A DNA stretch of 64,000 bases from Bacteroidota bacterium. Its GTDB lineage: Bacteria > Bacteroidota > Ignavibacteria > Kryptoniales > JAKASW01. The notes beneath the pieces were generated by a model. The model saw nothing but the letters and a program-made list of their open reading frames with translations. It did not search any database and was not told the origin of the DNA. Positions 6,858-14,015 of the stretch are shown in pieces (the first letter of the stretch is position 1; every line of letters starts with the position of its first letter). Position numbers and translations under genes: made by a program. The stretch spans positions 78,605-142,604 of the forward strand of contig JAMCQL010000067.1 of assembly GCA_023381615.1 (NCBI GenBank). The letters are read 5' to 3'.

Positions 6858-7838
6858 ATGGTTGTAACTCAAGCAATTACGTTAATAACCCAAAACCAAA
6901 AGATGCGGCAAATCATATCCCAGATAGATAAGATTGTCGAATCGGACGGTTCAATACTTCTCATCGGAGAAACGGGGGTTGGCAAGGAATTATTCGCCGA
7001 ATACATCCATCGCTCGAGTCTTAGGAGCGATCAGCCTTTTGTCAAGGTCGGTCTGTCTGCTTTGCCGACGGATCTTCTGGCAAGTGAACTCTTCGGTCAT
7101 GAAAAAGGCGCCTTCACCGGAGCCTCAAACGGCAAGAAAGGATTATTTGAGCTTGCTGACCGGGGAAGTATTTTCTTGGATGACATAGATGATTTTCCTT
7201 ATGATCTCCAATCGAAACTTCTCCGCGTGCTCGAGTCGCGGGAGATAATGCACGTCGGCGGAGAGACTTCGATACCGATTGACGTCAGACTAATCACGGC
7301 ATGCAAAATCGACTTGAAGGAATTAGTTAACCGTGGACTTTTCCGGTCCGACTTGTACTACAGAATAAATGTTATCCCGATTCACATACCGCCTCTGCGT
7401 GAGAGGCGCGACGACATTCCTTTGCTTGTGAATTATTATCTTGAACGCTATTCACCGAGCAAGAAAATTTCCATTTCAGATAAAGCCCTGCGGATTTTAG
7501 TGAATTATGGTTGGCCTGGTAACGTCAGAGAATTAAGAAACATTGTTCAGCGCCTTGCTCTGTTTTCAGGTGAGGTTATTGAAGCGGACGATCTTCCTCC
7601 TGAGATTCTGGAAGATGATTTGGCCGCCCAAGTACTAAAATCATGTAAGTCATGCCTTACTAACGAAAACATGCCGCTCGAGCAAATTGTATCATGCCTC
7701 GAATCAAATTTGCTTGTTCAGGCAATGGAACAGTCCGGCGGAAATAAATCTCGGGCGGCAAAGATTCTTCAAATCAACCTTTCAACTTTCAGAGATAAAC
7801 TAAAAAAATATAACATAGAAAAGCAGGACGGCAAATAA
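6858..7838 (+). CDS. Stand-alone sigma-54-dependent activator (AAA+ and Fis-type HTH)
   Basis: 326 residues. After a 20-residue N-terminus comes the sigma-54 activator ATPase: Walker A GETGVGKE (about residue 38), the sigma-54 contact loop GAFTGA (about 86), Walker B GSIFLDDID, arginine fingers in LFRSDLYYRINV, and GWPGNVREL. The C-terminus SGGNKSRAAKILQINLSTFRDKLKKY is a Fis-type helix-turn-helix. There is no receiver or sensor domain, as in PspF, so control must come from a partner or from expression. It lies upstream of a hydrogenase operon with a consensus sigma-54 promoter and two direct repeats, and is its likely activator. Confidence 0.93.
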   Translation: MVVTQAITLITQNQKMRQIISQIDKIVESDGSILLIGETGVGKELFAEYIHRSSLRSDQPFVKVGLSALPTDLLASELFGHEKGAFTGASNGKKGLFELADRGSIFLDDIDDFPYDLQSKLLRVLESREIMHVGGETSIPIDVRLITACKIDLKELVNRGLFRSDLYYRINVIPIHIPPLRERRDDIPLLVNYYLERYSPSKKISISDKALRILVNYGWPGNVRELRNIVQRLALFSGEVIEADDLPPEILEDDLAAQVLKSCKSCLTNENMPLEQIVSCLESNLLVQAMEQSGGNKSRAAKILQINLSTFRDKLKKYNIEKQDGK

Positions 7839-7941
7839 TTCCGGTCGGACAAGACTAACGGTTCTCCGCAAGTGCTTGGCGGATTTTCGTTAAAATCCAT
7901 CTCATTCCCTTTCATTTTTCATTGAGAATAATACAATTTCT

Positions 7942-7956
7942 TGGCACCAGACTTGT
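7942..7956 (+). promoter_or_regulatory. Probable sigma-54 promoter of the small gene at 7989
   Basis: TGGCACcagacTTGT matches the sigma-54 consensus (TGGCAC-N5-TTGC) except for the last base of the -12 GC. Transcription would begin near 7968, about 20 bp before the ATG at 7989. This fits that ATG better than the TTG at 7941, which lies inside the promoter. Confidence 0.5.
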
Positions 7957-7988
7957 TTTCTTATTTAAGAAAACATGAAGGGCTTATC

Positions 7989-8285
7989 ATGCCTGTGAGC
8001 AATAGGCTTGAGCCGGAGGCTCATCCGCCTCTGGAGGACATCAGCCTCAGGCCGAAAGAAAAATTTCAGGATAATCTTTTGATCGTCGGAGAAGTTGTAG
8101 AGACTATTGAAGACAAAGACAAACAGATACTCAGAGTAATATTGAGTTCAGGAAAAGTTGACGTAGTTGTCCAAGACGATCAACGGTTTCATTTAGGTGA
8201 CGATGTTTTGCTTGAAGTTTCGATGAGAATCAAATCTGTAAAATCTGTCAATAGCCCGTCGTCCGGTGAGTTGTTGAAGCGCTGA
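7989..8285 (+). CDS. Small protein of unknown function carrying a repeat-encoded insert
   Basis: 98 residues from ATG 7989, chosen because GAAGGG lies 7 nt upstream and a sigma-54-like promoter lies just before. Residues 7-21 (LEPEAHPPLEDISLR) are encoded by a 47-bp dispersed palindromic repeat that also occurs outside genes. The rest, KFQDNLLIVGEVVETIEDKD...ILRVILSSGKVDVVV...LGDDVLLEVSMRIKSVK, alternates short strands and turns like a small beta-barrel. It faintly recalls HypC/TOBE-type domains, but the HypC N-terminal MC is absent, and I cannot name it. Position between the activator and the hydrogenase suggests a linked role. Confidence 0.6.
   Translation: MPVSNRLEPEAHPPLEDISLRPKEKFQDNLLIVGEVVETIEDKDKQILRVILSSGKVDVVVQDDQRFHLGDDVLLEVSMRIKSVKSVNSPSSGELLKR
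8007..8053. repeat. Dispersed 47-bp palindromic repeat within a coding sequence
   Basis: This stretch (CTTGAGCCGGAGGCTCATCC, then GCCTCTGGAGGACATCAGCC and TCAGGCC) is nearly identical to the reverse complement of 25676-25722, which is intergenic. A short form sits at 2715-2743. Here it is in frame and encodes residues 7-21 of the small protein at 7989. Confidence 0.75.
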
Positions 8286-8374
8286 GATTTTGTCGATTAC
8301 TGCGCATTGTTCCTATTCATAGGGAGGCAAAAATTCTAAATGTTTAAAATCGATTTAATTTTCAATCTCTACCG

Positions 8375-8545
8375 GGTTTGATTCCCCGCCGCTCGCGGCG
8401 TTGTCATTCCCGTCCGAAGGACCCCGTCGGGGCATGTCCTCAGCGGGAATCTGTCCCGACGAAGGTCGGGATCCTTTGGATTTGTGGATGCCCGATAGAA
8501 ACGTTCGGGCATGACAGGATACCTCGCCGCTTGCGGCGAGGTAAT
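8375..8545. repeat. Cluster of GC-rich REP-like hairpins
   Basis: Several palindromes lie in tandem between the small gene and the hydrogenase promoter: CCGCTCGCGG near 8389, ATTCCCG...CGGGAAT around 8406-8450, TCCCGACGAAGGTCGGGAT at 8454-8472 (also in metG at 43936 and in variant form at 44128), CCCGA...TCGGG, and CCTCGCCGCTTGCGGCGAGG at about 8523-8542. The last could end upstream transcription, though no T-run follows. I see no gene here. Confidence 0.6.
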
Positions 8546-8674
8546 TCAAGTTCTTAGTTTCTGGGGGCCAAATTGTGTTCTTTTCGGGATGATGTTTTTG
8601 AGGCGGTCAATTTAATCGCCCTCCATTTTTTTCTCTCTTCGATTTGTGCCCGTCATTCATTACGAAGTATCATC

Positions 8675-8712
8675 CACGGAAATCCGCTATTGGTTCACGG
8701 AAATCCGCTATT
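8675..8712. promoter_or_regulatory. Tandem 17-bp repeats, probable activator-binding (enhancer) sites
   Basis: CACGGAAATCCGCTATT occurs at 8675-8691 and again at 8696-8712, identical, with starts 21 bp apart (two helical turns). They lie 48-85 bp upstream of the -24 element of the sigma-54 promoter at 8760. Same-face spacing at this distance suits binding of a Fis-HTH sigma-54 activator such as the product of 6858-7838. The link is inferred. Confidence 0.6.
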
Positions 8713-8759
8713 CATTGCTCGACGACCCTCAAAATTCAACCATTATCAATCTATTATTG

Positions 8760-8774
8760 TGGCACTTGCTTTGC
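8760..8774 (+). promoter_or_regulatory. Sigma-54 promoter of the hydrogenase operon
   Basis: TGGCACttgctTTGC is a complete match to the -24/-12 consensus TGGCAC-N5-TTGC, with GG at 8761-8762 and GC at 8773-8774. Transcription should start near 8786, leaving a leader of about 48 nt before the small-subunit ATG at 8834. Confidence 0.85.
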
Positions 8775-8833
8775 GGAAGAACTCTCAGAGTTTAGTTTCG
8801 AAAAACCATTAAAATAAAAATTTGGAGGCATCG

Positions 8834-9934
8834 ATGAGTAAGAATCCTGTTACCATGTGGGAACACATGCAGGCGCAGGGTTACACCCGCAGAGAATTTC
8901 TTGGATTCTGCAGCTGGATGGCCGCCTTTATCGGACTCGAAGCCACTGGCATCAGCAAAGTAGTCAGAGCGATGGAGACCAAACCGCGTCTGCCGGTCGT
9001 CTGGTTTCACTTTCAGGAATGCACTTGCTGCAGTGAATCATTTCTTCGGTCCTCTCATCCGATAGTCTCTAACATTATTCTGGATAAAATCTCCCTCGAC
9101 TATACTGAAACACTTCAGGCCGCTGCCGGTAAGCAGGCGGAAGAAACCCTCCATGACACAATGAGAAAATACAGGGGCGAGTATTTGATGCTCGTGGAAG
9201 GTTCAATACCGACAGAAAATAACGGCATGTATTGCTGTATCGGAGGCCGCACGGCGTTGAGTATTGTCAAAGAAGCAGCTGCAGGAGCAAAGGCAATTGT
9301 CGCGTGGGGAAGCTGTGCATCCAACGGCTGTATCCAAGCCTCAAAACCAAATCCCACCGGAGCCACACCGGTTCATAAAATCATAAGAGACAAGCCCATC
9401 ATAAATGTTCCCGGATGTCCTCCAATAGCCGAAGTTATGGCTGGAACGATCGTTTATCTTTTGACATTTGACAGAATTCCCGAGCTTGACGGACTGGGCA
9501 GACCAAAGTCGTTTTATTCAAGAAGAGTCCACGATACTTGCTATCGCCGTGCAAATTATGACGCGGGATTGTTCGTTGAATCATTCGATGATGAAAATGC
9601 CAAACGCGGGTTTTGTCTCTATAAAATGGGATGCCGCGGTCCGGTCACATATAATTCTTGCGGCGTAATCAGATGGAACGACGGAACAAGTTATCCGATT
9701 CAATCCGGTCACGGATGCATCGGGTGCAGCGAAGCAGGTTTTTGGGATAACGGTCCTTTCTATCAGCATCTTGCCTCATTCCCGGGATTCGGCATCGAAT
9801 CCACTGCGGATAAGATTGGGCTTGCCGTTGGAGCCGTCACTGCAGTTGGAATTGCCGCTCACGCCATCTCAACGAACATTCGCAAGCGGGATCTGATTCA
9901 CTCAGAGATTGAAAGCAGCGAGGATCCAGAATAA
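8834..9934 (+). CDS. hupS: [NiFe]-hydrogenase small subunit (group 1, Tat-exported)
   Basis: 366 residues from ATG 8834, preceded by GGAGG; an in-frame TTG at 8822 overlaps that site. The N-terminus has a twin-arginine signal (TRREFLGFCSW). The mature part has the proximal-cluster motif ECTCCSESF, then GSIPT, WGSCASNGC, VPGCPP, and later CYRR, CLYKMGCRGP, and CIGCSEAGFWD for the other iron-sulfur clusters. A C-terminal hydrophobic helix (about residues 326-346) anchors it to the membrane. It relays electrons from the large subunit to cytochrome b. Codons 35-84 are repeated in inverted orientation just after the gene (9924-10073). The symbol follows uptake-hydrogenase usage; hyaA is equivalent. 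Confidence 0.95.
   Translation: MSKNPVTMWEHMQAQGYTRREFLGFCSWMAAFIGLEATGISKVVRAMETKPRLPVVWFHFQECTCCSESFLRSSHPIVSNIILDKISLDYTETLQAAAGKQAEETLHDTMRKYRGEYLMLVEGSIPTENNGMYCCIGGRTALSIVKEAAAGAKAIVAWGSCASNGCIQASKPNPTGATPVHKIIRDKPIINVPGCPPIAEVMAGTIVYLLTFDRIPELDGLGRPKSFYSRRVHDTCYRRANYDAGLFVESFDDENAKRGFCLYKMGCRGPVTYNSCGVIRWNDGTSYPIQSGHGCIGCSEAGFWDNGPFYQHLASFPGFGIESTADKIGLAVGAVTAVGIAAHAISTNIRKRDLIHSEIESSEDPE
8936..9085. repeat. Left arm of a perfect 150-bp inverted repeat
   Basis: Base x of this arm pairs with base 19009-x of the arm at 9924-10073 along the full length without a mismatch. It is native hupS coding sequence (end of the Tat signal through the first cysteine motif), so this arm is the source copy. 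Confidence 0.95.
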
Positions 9935-10073
9935 TGTTAGAGACTATCGGATGAGAGGACCGAAGAAATGATTCACTGCAGCAAGTGCATTCCTGAAAGT
10001 GAAACCAGACGACCGGCAGACGCGGTTTGGTCTCCATCGCTCTGACTACTTTGCTGATGCCAGTGGCTTCGAG
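9924..10073. repeat. Right arm of the perfect 150-bp inverted repeat
   Basis: Exact reverse complement of 8936-9085. It begins at the last codons of hupS and ends at GGCTTCGAG, which also fits the natural Gly-Phe-Glu of a large subunit. It occupies the place where the first 45 or so codons of the large-subunit gene should be. The outer flanks diverge at once (9086 versus 9923, 8935 versus 10074). Confidence 0.95.
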
Positions 10074-11666
10074 ATAATTTTGAAAGGACGCGACCCTCGC
10101 GATGCATGGGCATTCACCGAACGCTCATGCGGCGTTTGCACGACAGTTCATGCGCTGGCTTCAGTTCGCACGGTTGAAGACGCGCTTGACATTAAAGTCC
10201 CGCCAAACGCCGAGTTAATCAGAAACTTGATGTTTTGTGCTCAATATATGCAGGACCACGTTGTTCATTTCTATCATCTTCACGCGATGGATTGGGTCGA
10301 TGTCGTCAGCGCTTTGAAAGCGGACCCGCAAAAGACCTCTCAAGTTCAGCAAAGCATTTCTGATTGGCCTAGGAGTTCGCCGAAGTATTTTTCCGATCTG
10401 CAAAAAAGACTAACCGCATTTGTGGAAAGCGGACAGCTTGGAATTTTCGCCAACGGATATTGGGGACATCCTGCATACAAACTTCCTCCTGAAGTGAATT
10501 TGCTCGGTGTTGCTCACTACCTTGAAGCACTGGAGTGGCAAAAAGAAATAGTGAAGATTCACACCATCTTTGGCGGAAAAAACCCGCACCCAAATTATCT
10601 CGTTGGCGGAATGCCCAGCGCGATTGATATCAATCAGGCAAACGCGATTAATTCCGAAAGATTAGCTTACGTCGGAACTCTTTTGGATCAGGCAAAAGAC
10701 TTTATCGAAAAAGTATATTTACCCGATCTTCTGGCGATCGCGTCTTTCTACAAAGACTGGGGATCCTTGGGAGGCGGCCTATCAAACTACATGGCTTACG
10801 GCGACCTCCCGACAAGCGGCTACGCGGAAGTCAGCAAATTCAAATTTCCTCGCGGAGTCATCCTGAACAGAAATCTGAATGAGGTTCACGAAATAGATGG
10901 AAAAGATGTCAAGCAAATTGAGGAATACATAACTCATTCGTGGTACGAATATTCCGACGGCGACCAGACAGGCAGACATCCATGGCAAGGCGAAACCGTT
11001 TTCAATTTTACTGGTCCCAATGCACCTTATGATCATCTTAATGTCCAGGAAAAATACAGTTGGCTCAAGACCCCGCGCTGGAGAGGCAACCCAATGGAAG
11101 TCGGTCCGCTCGCGCGTTTGCTCGTGGCTTACGCTTCGGGCAGGGAGGAGGTTAAAGAGATTGTCGATTCAACTTTGAAGAATCTTAACGTCCCTGTGCA
11201 GGCTCTATTTTCTACGTTGGGCAGAACGGCAGCCCGCGGACTGGAAACAAAATTGGTTGCCGGATGGTCGAAAGAATTCTACCAAAGCCTTCTTTCAAAT
11301 ATTAAGAACGGAGATACGAGAACGTTCAACAACGAGAAGTGGGACCCAGAGACATGGCCGTCGGAAGCGAAAGGAGTTGGGCTTACTGAAGCGCCGCGCG
11401 GAGCATTGGCTCATTGGATCGTGATCAAAGATAAAAAGATTGAAAATTACCAGCTCGTTGTCCCTTCAACATGGAACGCTTCTCCAAGAGACAACAGAGG
11501 ACAGATGTCCGCCTACGAATCGGCTTTAATCGGAACTCCTGTATACGATCCTGAAAAGCCGCTCGAAATACTCCGCACAATTCACTCGTTCGATCCTTGT
11601 CTGGCGTGCGCTGTTCATTTGTATGACGAAAAAGGGAAATACGTCACTCAAGTGCAGACCTTTTAG
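9999..11666 (+). CDS. hupL: [NiFe]-hydrogenase large subunit, native N-terminus replaced
   Basis: Genuine family sequence begins at GFEIILKGRDPRDAWAFTER (from about 10068). It includes the first nickel-ligand motif RSCGVC and the last one, DPCLACAVH, near the C-terminus, where the maturation protease normally cuts after His. The usual first 45 residues, including the R-I-E-G-H glutamate motif, are missing. In their place lies the inverted copy of hupS. The GTG at 9999 used here would add about 24 antisense-encoded residues and has no good ribosome site. Unless the assembly is wrong, the enzyme should be non-functional. The rest of the gene (about 530 codons) is intact. Confidence 0.88.
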   Translation: MKPDDRQTRFGLHRSDYFADASGFEIILKGRDPRDAWAFTERSCGVCTTVHALASVRTVEDALDIKVPPNAELIRNLMFCAQYMQDHVVHFYHLHAMDWVDVVSALKADPQKTSQVQQSISDWPRSSPKYFSDLQKRLTAFVESGQLGIFANGYWGHPAYKLPPEVNLLGVAHYLEALEWQKEIVKIHTIFGGKNPHPNYLVGGMPSAIDINQANAINSERLAYVGTLLDQAKDFIEKVYLPDLLAIASFYKDWGSLGGGLSNYMAYGDLPTSGYAEVSKFKFPRGVILNRNLNEVHEIDGKDVKQIEEYITHSWYEYSDGDQTGRHPWQGETVFNFTGPNAPYDHLNVQEKYSWLKTPRWRGNPMEVGPLARLLVAYASGREEVKEIVDSTLKNLNVPVQALFSTLGRTAARGLETKLVAGWSKEFYQSLLSNIKNGDTRTFNNEKWDPETWPSEAKGVGLTEAPRGALAHWIVIKDKKIENYQLVVPSTWNASPRDNRGQMSAYESALIGTPVYDPEKPLEILRTIHSFDPCLACAVHLYDEKGKYVTQVQTF

Positions 11667-11675
11667 GAGAAACAA

Positions 11676-12359
11676 ATGGAAAAAGCTATAATTAGAAGAG
11701 TCTATGTCTGGCAGCTTCCGGTAAGGATATATCACTGGGTAAATGCGCTTTCTGTCTCCGCACTTGCCGTGACGGGATATATCATCGGAAGTCCTCCCGC
11801 TTTCATGATCAGCTCGGAAGCATACGATTCATACTGGTTCGGCACTGTCCGCTTTATTCATTTTGTCGCCGCTTTTGTCTTCTTCTTCAACTTCATATTC
11901 AGGTTATATTGGGGATTCGTTGGCAATCATTTCTCCAACTGGCACAATTTCATCCCCACTACAAAAAAACAATTCAATGAGATTAAGGAAGTTCTGAAGA
12001 TCGATATACTTCAAAGAAAAGGAAAGATAATCGAATCCATCGGTCATAACTCCTTGGCCGGCTTTACCTATTTCCTGGTCTTTATTGCTTTCTTGTTTCA
12101 GTCCGTAACCGGATTTGGAATGTACGCCGCGATGAGCAACTCGTGGTTTCCTCACCTCTTCGCGTGGATTGTTCCTTTGATGGGTGGCGACTTTGCAGTG
12201 CGCCAGTGGCATCATGCGATGATGTGGTTCTTCATAGTTTTTGCGATGATACATGTGTATTTGGTTTTCTACCACGACTATGTTGAAGGCAGAGGCATCC
12301 TTTCTTCGATGGCTGGCGGCTGGAAGTTTATTGAAAAAAAAGGACTAAACGATTTCTGA
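11676..12359 (+). CDS. hupC: Hydrogenase b-type cytochrome subunit
   Basis: 227 residues with four to five membrane helices. RIYHWVNALSVSALAVTGY carries a haem-ligand histidine in helix 1, and RFIHFVAAFVFFFNFIFRLYW, GHNSLAGFTYFLVF and RQWHHAMMWFFIVFAMIHVY carry further histidines. This is the di-haem subunit that anchors group 1 hydrogenases and passes electrons to the quinone pool. It starts 9 bp after the large-subunit stop, with AGGAG upstream, so it belongs to the same operon. Confidence 0.93.
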   Translation: MEKAIIRRVYVWQLPVRIYHWVNALSVSALAVTGYIIGSPPAFMISSEAYDSYWFGTVRFIHFVAAFVFFFNFIFRLYWGFVGNHFSNWHNFIPTTKKQFNEIKEVLKIDILQRKGKIIESIGHNSLAGFTYFLVFIAFLFQSVTGFGMYAAMSNSWFPHLFAWIVPLMGGDFAVRQWHHAMMWFFIVFAMIHVYLVFYHDYVEGRGILSSMAGGWKFIEKKGLNDF

Positions 12360-12383
12360 AAAGACTTAATAGTATAATATAAG

Positions 12384-12893
12384 ATGAACTCGTTTGATGG
12401 CGCTTCGCAAAATTTGCTGATAATGGGAGTCGGCAACTTGCTAATGGGAGACGAAGGTGTGGGCATACACGCTGTCCAAAGGCTTGGGAGATTTGAACTC
12501 CCGGAAAGAGTTGAAGTTCTTGACGGCGGGACCGGAGGTTTTCATCTCCTTTCGTTTCTTCAATCGTACCCGGTAATTATCATGGTTGATGCGACGATGG
12601 ACGAGAAAGCTCCCGGCACCGTTTCAGTTATCCAGCCGAAGTTTGCTTCCGACTATCCCAAGGCATTGAGCGCGCACGACATCGGACTGAAAGATTTAAT
12701 TGAGTCAGCCGCTTTGCTCGGTGAGCTTCCCAAAGTCCACTTGATCACAGTGACCATAGATAAGATACAACAAGCTCAAGTTGAGCTTTCTCCGGAAATC
12801 GAGAATGCAGTTCCCATTGTGTTGGAGAAAATCCTCGAGCTAGTTAAAGCTATTTTAGTTGAAAAAGAACTGAAAGAGTTCAATCCTAATTAA
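12384..12893 (+). CDS. hupD: Hydrogenase maturation protease
   Basis: 169 residues. It starts with a hydrophobic strand and GVGNLLMGDEGVGIHAVQRL, where the Glu/Asp after GD binds nickel. LDGGTGGFHLL, VDATMDEKAPGT and LSAHDIGLKDL supply the other conserved Asp and His. This endopeptidase removes the C-terminal peptide of the large subunit after nickel insertion. It follows the cytochrome gene by 24 bp and ends the operon. No hypABCDEF genes are in the window, so the other maturation proteins must lie elsewhere. Confidence 0.93.
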   Translation: MNSFDGASQNLLIMGVGNLLMGDEGVGIHAVQRLGRFELPERVEVLDGGTGGFHLLSFLQSYPVIIMVDATMDEKAPGTVSVIQPKFASDYPKALSAHDIGLKDLIESAALLGELPKVHLITVTIDKIQQAQVELSPEIENAVPIVLEKILELVKAILVEKELKEFNPN

Positions 12894-12959
12894 AAAGTCT
12901 CACAAGCTCCCTCACACCCTTATTAATGAGTTCATAATCTGAAGAGAAATGCAAACTGC

Positions 12960-13149
12960 TTATAACCCGCCGCTCAACCCGACCGCGTTTTCATTGCGGC
13001 ATTATTCAAATTTTCGGGTTTGTTGACAAGGTTTGGCGTTGTTATTCGGCTTTGTTCTATTCAATAAAATTGTTAATAATTATTGGTAGTAGTTTTTCGG
13101 TTCGGCATTGCTTTTCGGGGCGGACGGGTGAAAAGCCACGCCGTTATGT
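12960..13149 (+). repeat. attC-like integron recombination site 7, start of array 2
   Basis: Left arm TTATAACCCGCCGCTcAACCCG, right arm CGGACGGGTGAAAAGCCACGCCGTTATG. Pairing is less regular than in the other sites, but the central part matches site 3 over most of its length, including ATTGCGGCA and the final GGGTGAAAAGCCACGCCGTTA. It looks like a hybrid of two site types. About 190 bp. Confidence 0.6.
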
Positions 13150-13227
13150 GCTTAAAAAATAATCTTGATGTTGTCCTAATATGGGCTTAAATTACGTCCA
13201 GAATAAAGACAATATAAGGATACAAAA

Positions 13228-13518
13228 ATGAAAAACATATTAGTCTCAAATGATATAATTCCCGTTGGTCAATTTAAATCCAGTTTAGCTAAATACCTCA
13301 AAGAAATTCAGAACAAGCGAAATTCTTTGATAATCACTCAAAATGGTAAACCTGCTGGAGTATTAATTTCTCCTTCGGAATTTGATGAATTGAGACAAAC
13401 AAAACTCTTCATCGATTCAATTTCTCGTGGATTATCTGATTCGGAAAAAGGAGAAGTATTATCAACTTCACAACTTAGAAGTGAATTGCAAAAAACGCGA
13501 GTTGGTAAAGGAAGATGA
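13228..13518 (+). CDS. Phd/YefM-type antitoxin
   Basis: 96 residues. The N-terminal domain IIPVGQFKSSLAKYLKEIQN, then SLIITQNGKPAGVLISPSEFDEL is the Phd/YefM fold that binds operator DNA as a dimer. The C-terminal third (SRGLSDSEKGEVLSTSQLRS) is the toxin-neutralising arm. ATAAGGATAC precedes the ATG. The toxin gene overlaps by 4 bp (ATGA). It is the first gene of the single cassette in array 2. Confidence 0.92.
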   Translation: MKNILVSNDIIPVGQFKSSLAKYLKEIQNKRNSLIITQNGKPAGVLISPSEFDELRQTKLFIDSISRGLSDSEKGEVLSTSQLRSELQKTRVGKGR

Positions 13519-13820
13519 AAATATTTTGGACAAAAGAAGCTTTACTTCGATTACAAGAAGTTGAAGAATACATATCGGGAGATAATCCTGTTGTAGCAAT
13601 AGAATTTGTTGACAAGTTAATTTCGGTTGCTGAAACATTAATCGATAATCCAGAAAAAGGCAGAATTGTTCCTGAATTATCTCTTGAAAACATTGGAGAA
13701 TTATTACATAAAAATTATCGAATTGTTTATTTGGTTAAGAAACGAACAATAGATATTCTCACTGTTTTTGAAGGACATCAATTATTGAAAAAAGAAGAAA
13801 TATTTGAAAGTAAAAATTGA
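13515..13820 (+). CDS. ParE/RelE-type toxin
   Basis: 101 residues. IFWTKEALLRLQEVEEYISG, AIEFVDKLISVAETLIDNPEKGRIVPEL, and LLHKNYRIVYLVKKRTIDILTVFEGHQLL follow the ParE/RelE superfamily order, with the conserved YRIVY strand. ParE relatives poison gyrase, RelE relatives cut mRNA; the sequence does not separate these. Paired with the Phd-type antitoxin at 13228. Confidence 0.92.
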   Translation: MKIFWTKEALLRLQEVEEYISGDNPVVAIEFVDKLISVAETLIDNPEKGRIVPELSLENIGELLHKNYRIVYLVKKRTIDILTVFEGHQLLKKEEIFESKN

Positions 13821-13827
13821 TAAACGC

Positions 13828-14014
13828 ATATAACCCCGCCGCTCAACACCGACCGCCTCTTCGAGGCGGTCGTAGTGAGTTTAGCAAGGTAGGTTTACAA
13901 AACAAGTTTTTTGTTCAAGGTATTCTTACTAAAAAGTATTTTTAAATTATTGACGTTGTCTTTCTAAGTTAGCCGTCTTTTCGGGGCGGCGTGTTAGCGG
14001 CGACGGCGTTAGCC
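13828..14014 (+). repeat. attC-like integron recombination site 8, end of array 2
   Basis: Left arm ATATAACCCCGCCGCTcAACACCG, right arm GGCGTGTTAGCGGCGACGGCGTTAGCC. The CGCCGCT/AGCGGCG and AACAC/GTGTT segments pair around one unpaired C, and the outer cores TAAC/GTTA pair. About 187 bp with an AT-rich loop. A perfect hairpin GACCGCCTCttcGAGGCGGTC lies in the left part. The panB-like sequence follows directly. Confidence 0.72.
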
Positions 14015-14015
14015 T

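Noticed and set aside
8792..9010. Minus-strand frame sharing sequence with the start of the large-subunit reading frame
   Set aside because: It is only the antisense of hupS, and its match to 9999-10071 is explained by the 150-bp inverted repeat.
9837..10037. Minus-strand frame that looks like part of a hydrogenase small subunit
   Set aside because: It is the inverted copy of the hupS segment without a start context or the rest of the gene.
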